A stretch of 7,719 nt of DNA from Lachnospiraceae bacterium (lineage in GTDB: Bacteria; Bacillota; Clostridia; Lachnospirales; Lachnospiraceae). This document shows, one piece after another, positions 6,068 to 7,719 of the stretch. Numbering within the stretch: the stretch's first letter is position 1; each line of letters starts with the position of its first letter. Under the pieces are notes generated by a model. That model was given only the letters and a program-made list of their open reading frames with translations. It made no database searches and had not been told where the DNA came from. The position numbers and the translations under genes were made by a program. The DNA lies in contig DNJM01000017.1 in NCBI GenBank assembly GCA_003489085.1, forward strand, positions 1 to 7,719, in the 5' to 3' direction.

Positions 6068-6417
6068 GTGTATATTGCAGATTTACATATTCATTCACGA
6101 TATTCCCGGGCAACGAGCCGGGACTGTTCACCGGAGATGCTGGATCTGTGGGCAAGACGAAAGGGAATCCAGATCGTAGGGAGCGGAGATTTTACCCATC
6201 CGGCCTGGAGGGAAGAGCTGAAGGAGAAGCTGATGCCGGCAGAGGACGGTTTTTATATTCTCGAACCGGAATATCGGGTTCAGGATGGACTGACGCCGGA
6301 TGGAATGCATCCGCGTTCTTAGAGGATCTGCCGGAGACATGTACGGTACGGGAAGAAGCAGATAAGAGGAAATACAGCGGCAGTGGGAAGCAGCTGAGTC
6401 TGTTTGACTTTATGTAG
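6068..6417 (+). pseudogene. Internally deleted PHP-domain/UvrD-type helicase gene
   Basis: The 5' part starts at a GTG at 6068 behind AAGGAGG (7 nt spacing) and encodes 84 residues beginning MYIADLHIHSRYSR. The metal-binding HxH of a PHP domain is at H7 and H9, and GSGDFTHPAWREEL with D41 and H44 is typical of the PHP part of EndoQ-type endonucleases and of PHP-UvrD helicase fusions common in Clostridia. The frame stops at 6320-6322, far short of a PHP domain (over 200 residues). In a different frame, 6316-6417 reads FLEDLPETCTVREEADKR and ends KQLSLFDFM, which looks like the extreme C-terminus of a UvrD-family helicase. The simplest reading is loss of the large middle of one gene with the junction near 6308-6320, leaving both ends. 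Promoter and ribosome binding site remain, so a short non-functional peptide may be made. Assignment of the C-terminal part is from memory of the family and less certain. Confidence 0.7.
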
Positions 6418-6429
6418 CCCGACAAAGAC

Positions 6430-6489
6430 AAGAAATAAAAATGCGCATGAACCTAAAGTGCAATGTAGGCATTTCGGTTCATGCGTATT
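6430..6489 (-). terminator. Long-stem intrinsic terminator for the nitroreductase gene
   Basis: Positions 6440-6453 (AATGCGCATGAACC) pair with 6476-6489 (GGTTCATGCGTATT) over 14 bp with one G-U or A-C step. The 22-nt loop can fold further (AAA/TTT and TGC/GCA). Read on the minus strand the stem is followed by TTTTATTTCTTG, a good U-rich tail, 30 nt after the nitroreductase stop codon. On the plus strand no U-tract follows, so it mainly serves the minus-strand gene, although it sits between two convergent units. Confidence 0.78.
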
Positions 6490-6519
6490 GCATGTGAATT
6501 ATAAAATTGTTGGAAAGAA

Positions 6520-7026
6520 TTACAGATATTTTACCCGGGAAGCATCAAAGAAGCCTCTTGCTGCCGGCGCCTCGTCTGGTTTCCCGACTGCCACTACTGC
6601 AAGTGGAAGGCTGGTAACATCCAGGATTTTCTGCATTTCTTTGACACGATCCATGACCGGATAGCAGCCGCACCAGCACGTACCATACCCCAGATCCTTT
6701 GCCTGCAGCAGTAGATTCTCAATGGCCGCACCACAGTCCTGCGGCCAGAAATCATTGCAGCGTCCCTCCTGCAGATCTGGTCTGCCGCAGACAACAATGG
6801 CCAGAGACGCCGTTTTCAGCATCTGCGTATAAGGCATGGCTCCCATAATCTGCTGTTTGACAGCATCATTTTCTACAACAACGAATTCCCATGGCCTGGT
6901 ATTGCATGCACTGGGTGCCATCATGGCCGCTTCCAACATTTTCTCAATGTCTCTGCGCGGAATCACCACATCGGTCACATATTTACGAATACTGCGCCGT
7001 TCACGGATTACTTCTGAACAATTCAT
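6520..7026 (-). CDS. Nitroreductase-family FMN oxidoreductase
   Basis: A 168-residue protein of the NfsA/NfnB-like fold, which binds FMN and uses NAD(P)H to reduce nitro compounds, quinones or related acceptors in the cytoplasm, usually as a dimer. Signs are RERRSIRKY (residues 8-16) for the FMN phosphate site, MAPSACNTRPWEFVVV (36-51) with the family's PS-x-x-N-x-x-PW pattern, the central DCGAAIENLLLQAKDLGYGTCW (97-118) helix and turn, and the C-terminal VAVGKPDEAPAARG followed by RVKY. Length is normal for the short clostridial members. Seven cysteines, including C117, C119 and C121 in TCWCGC, are more than usual; a redox or metal role is possible but not shown. ATG at 7024-7026 has AGGAGG 9 nt upstream, a consensus promoter behind it and a strong terminator after it, so it is a single-gene unit. 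The physiological substrate cannot be predicted. Confidence 0.93.
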   Translation of the reverse strand: MNCSEVIRERRSIRKYVTDVVIPRRDIEKMLEAAMMAPSACNTRPWEFVVVENDAVKQQIMGAMPYTQMLKTASLAIVVCGRPDLQEGRCNDFWPQDCGAAIENLLLQAKDLGYGTCWCGCYPVMDRVKEMQKILDVTSLPLAVVAVGKPDEAPAARGFFDASRVKYL

Positions 7027-7054
7027 ATAGACATACCTCCTTTACCCTGTCTTT

Positions 7055-7084
7055 ATTATACTCGATCCGGATCCGATTTGCCAA
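7055..7084 (-). promoter_or_regulatory. Promoter of the nitroreductase gene, with a tandem palindrome in the spacer
   Basis: On the minus strand TTGGCA (7079-7084) and a perfect TATAAT (7055-7060) are 18 bp apart, ending 28 nt before the start codon. The spacer contains the 10-bp palindrome GATCCGGATC (7064-7073), overlapping a second one, CGGATCCG (7068-7075). A repressor binding there would block the promoter, but no known operator is recognised. Confidence 0.72.
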
Positions 7085-7137
7085 ACCCTGTTGATAGATT
7101 TTTGCAGCTCAGCAGACAGGGGGTACGTCTCTTGCCG

Positions 7138-7497
7138 CTAGGAAAATATTGCATTTGCCAGCGGGAAGAGAATACAGATGGCAATGACAGCTTCGCACAG
7201 GATCATAATGAGATTCCATTTTAGAGTATTCTTCACAGTAAAGTGGTTTTCCCCGAAAAGGAGCGGTGAAAATGCGCAGGAGGAAGGAATCAGAATTCCG
7301 AAATTAGCAACAATGGAAATAAGACTGACCCAGCCGGTACCTACCGTAAGCCATAGGTAAATAGCAGAAATCATGACGCATAATACATGTTTGCCTGTTT
7401 CTGTCAGACCATATGCGGTCGGTAGAAACAGCTGAATGCATAAAATAAGTATAAAGACTACTGTGATATGAAAATATGTTTTTTTTGCCTGACTCAT
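7138..7497 (-). CDS. Short membrane protein, probably an internally deleted SLC13/DASS anion permease
   Basis: A 119-residue, mostly hydrophobic protein. Likely membrane segments are residues 10-26, 35-52, 54-70 and 95-117. The first part, with LPTAYGLTETGKHVL and then YLWLTVGTGWVSL, resembles the N-terminus of SLC13/DASS-type anion permeases, where LP, GLT-x-x-G and a Trp-rich second helix are usual. The last part, IPSSCAFSPLLFGENHFTVK followed by a helix ending FPLANAIF, resembles the C-terminus of the same family (P-x-S-x-x-A-x-L-x-x-G, then x-P-L-A-N). Such permeases are normally over 400 residues, so roughly the middle three quarters seems missing, with the join near residues 61-66 (about 7302-7317). 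The frame is preserved, AGGGAGGG lies just before the ATG, and a promoter is present, so the protein may be made, but transport is unlikely. It could instead be an unrelated small membrane protein; the family link is from motif memory. Confidence 0.6.
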   Translation of the reverse strand: MSQAKKTYFHITVVFILILCIQLFLPTAYGLTETGKHVLCVMISAIYLWLTVGTGWVSLISIVANFGILIPSSCAFSPLLFGENHFTVKNTLKWNLIMILCEAVIAICILFPLANAIFS

Positions 7498-7547
7498 GGT
7501 ACCCTCCCTGTAACCCTCTCATTAGGAAAATCTTTTGTAACAAGTCC

Positions 7548-7576
7548 ATTATATCGTATTGACAGGGCATTGCCAT
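7548..7576 (-). promoter_or_regulatory. Promoter of the short membrane-protein gene
   Basis: On the minus strand a perfect TATAAT (7548-7553) follows ATGGCA (7571-7576) with a 17-bp spacer. The -35 box overlaps the short palindrome GGCATTGCC (7566-7574), a possible operator. The leader to the start codon would be about 45 nt. Confidence 0.58.
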
Positions 7577-7719
7577 GTAATAAAAACACAACATTTTTGA
7601 AGGAAAAAACAGGTGATTTTCACTTTTGTTCTGTTTTTGGAGCAATAGTAAAAATAAAATTAGAATCCCTGGTAAAGACAAATTGTACTTTCCAAAGACA
7701 CAAGATTTTTTACAGCCTC
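7577..7719. other. AT-rich intergenic stretch with small inverted and direct repeats, no gene seen
   Basis: No convincing coding frame is present. AAAAACAG (7605-7612) and CTGTTTTT (7631-7638) form an inverted repeat enclosing a smaller one, GTGA-TTT-TCAC (7613-7623). It is A/T-dominated and symmetric, so it could be a weak terminator in either direction or a protein binding site. AAAGACA occurs twice exactly 20 bp apart (7674-7680 and 7694-7700), about two helical turns, upstream of the membrane-protein promoter. None of these matches a site I know. Confidence 0.35.

Noticed and set aside
6068..6322. A genuine 84-residue PHP mini-protein
   Set aside because: A PHP domain needs further metal ligands well beyond residue 84, and a helicase-like C-terminal piece follows immediately in another frame, so a deleted gene is more likely.
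7559..7586. Plus-strand promoter starting with TTGACA at 7559
   Set aside because: The -35 match is perfect, but the best -10 at a workable distance (TAAAAA) is poor and no plus-strand gene follows in the window.
7304..7681. Minus-strand frame of 125 codons near the right end
   Set aside because: It has no ribosome binding site, runs through the promoter region, and its second half is a shadow of the membrane-protein gene.
1..7719. CRISPR array, insertion sequence, tRNA or rRNA genes
   Set aside because: No regularly spaced repeats, transposase motifs, terminal repeats or RNA-gene signatures were found on reading both strands.

Overview
The window looks like a moderately GC-rich chromosomal segment from a gut-type Clostridia bacterium, probably Lachnospiraceae. 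This rests on strong AGGAGG-type ribosome binding sites before almost every gene, consensus sigma-A-like promoters, tight operons, and gene types common in that family (peptide ABC importer, COG1228-like amidohydrolases, a PHP/UvrD-type gene, a small FMN nitroreductase). The genus cannot be read from the sequence alone.

Region 1 (1-5914, plus strand) is one compact operon that begins upstream of the window. It holds the last 45 codons of a DppD/OppD-type peptide-transporter ATPase, a complete DppF/OppF-type ATPase, a 62-residue single-membrane-domain protein, and four consecutive amidohydrolase-superfamily genes joined by 3-, 7- and 10-nt overlaps. The second and fourth amidohydrolases keep every metal-site residue expected of the superfamily (HxH, two later His, the final Asp, and a candidate carbamylated Lys). 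The first and third keep the fold signatures (N-terminal beta-sandwich, FPGxID, GxLExGKxAD) but lack the whole metal site, and both carry a Y-x-G-C motif where the second His should be. The order is therefore pseudoenzyme, enzyme, pseudoenzyme, enzyme. This is the best candidate for an undescribed system: an imported peptide-like substrate processed by paired active and inactive amidohydrolase subunits. The substrate is not known. A GC-rich hairpin with a U-rich tail spans the stop codon of the last gene and probably ends the transcript.

Region 2 (5945-6417, plus strand) has a good promoter, a leader hairpin with a GAAA tetraloop, a strong ribosome binding site, and a gene that starts as a PHP-domain protein (EndoQ/PHP-helicase type). 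It stops after 84 codons and is followed at once, in another frame, by what looks like the extreme C-terminus of a UvrD-type helicase. It reads as a pseudogene with a large internal deletion.

Region 3 (6440-7719, minus strand) has a long hairpin that serves as terminator for a convergent nitroreductase-family gene with its own consensus promoter. Beyond that lies a 119-codon membrane protein that resembles the N-terminal helices of an SLC13/DASS anion permease joined in frame to its C-terminal helix, again as if the middle had been deleted. The last 220 bases are an AT-rich promoter region for that gene, with inverted and direct repeats. No tRNA, rRNA, CRISPR array, insertion sequence or riboswitch was recognised.
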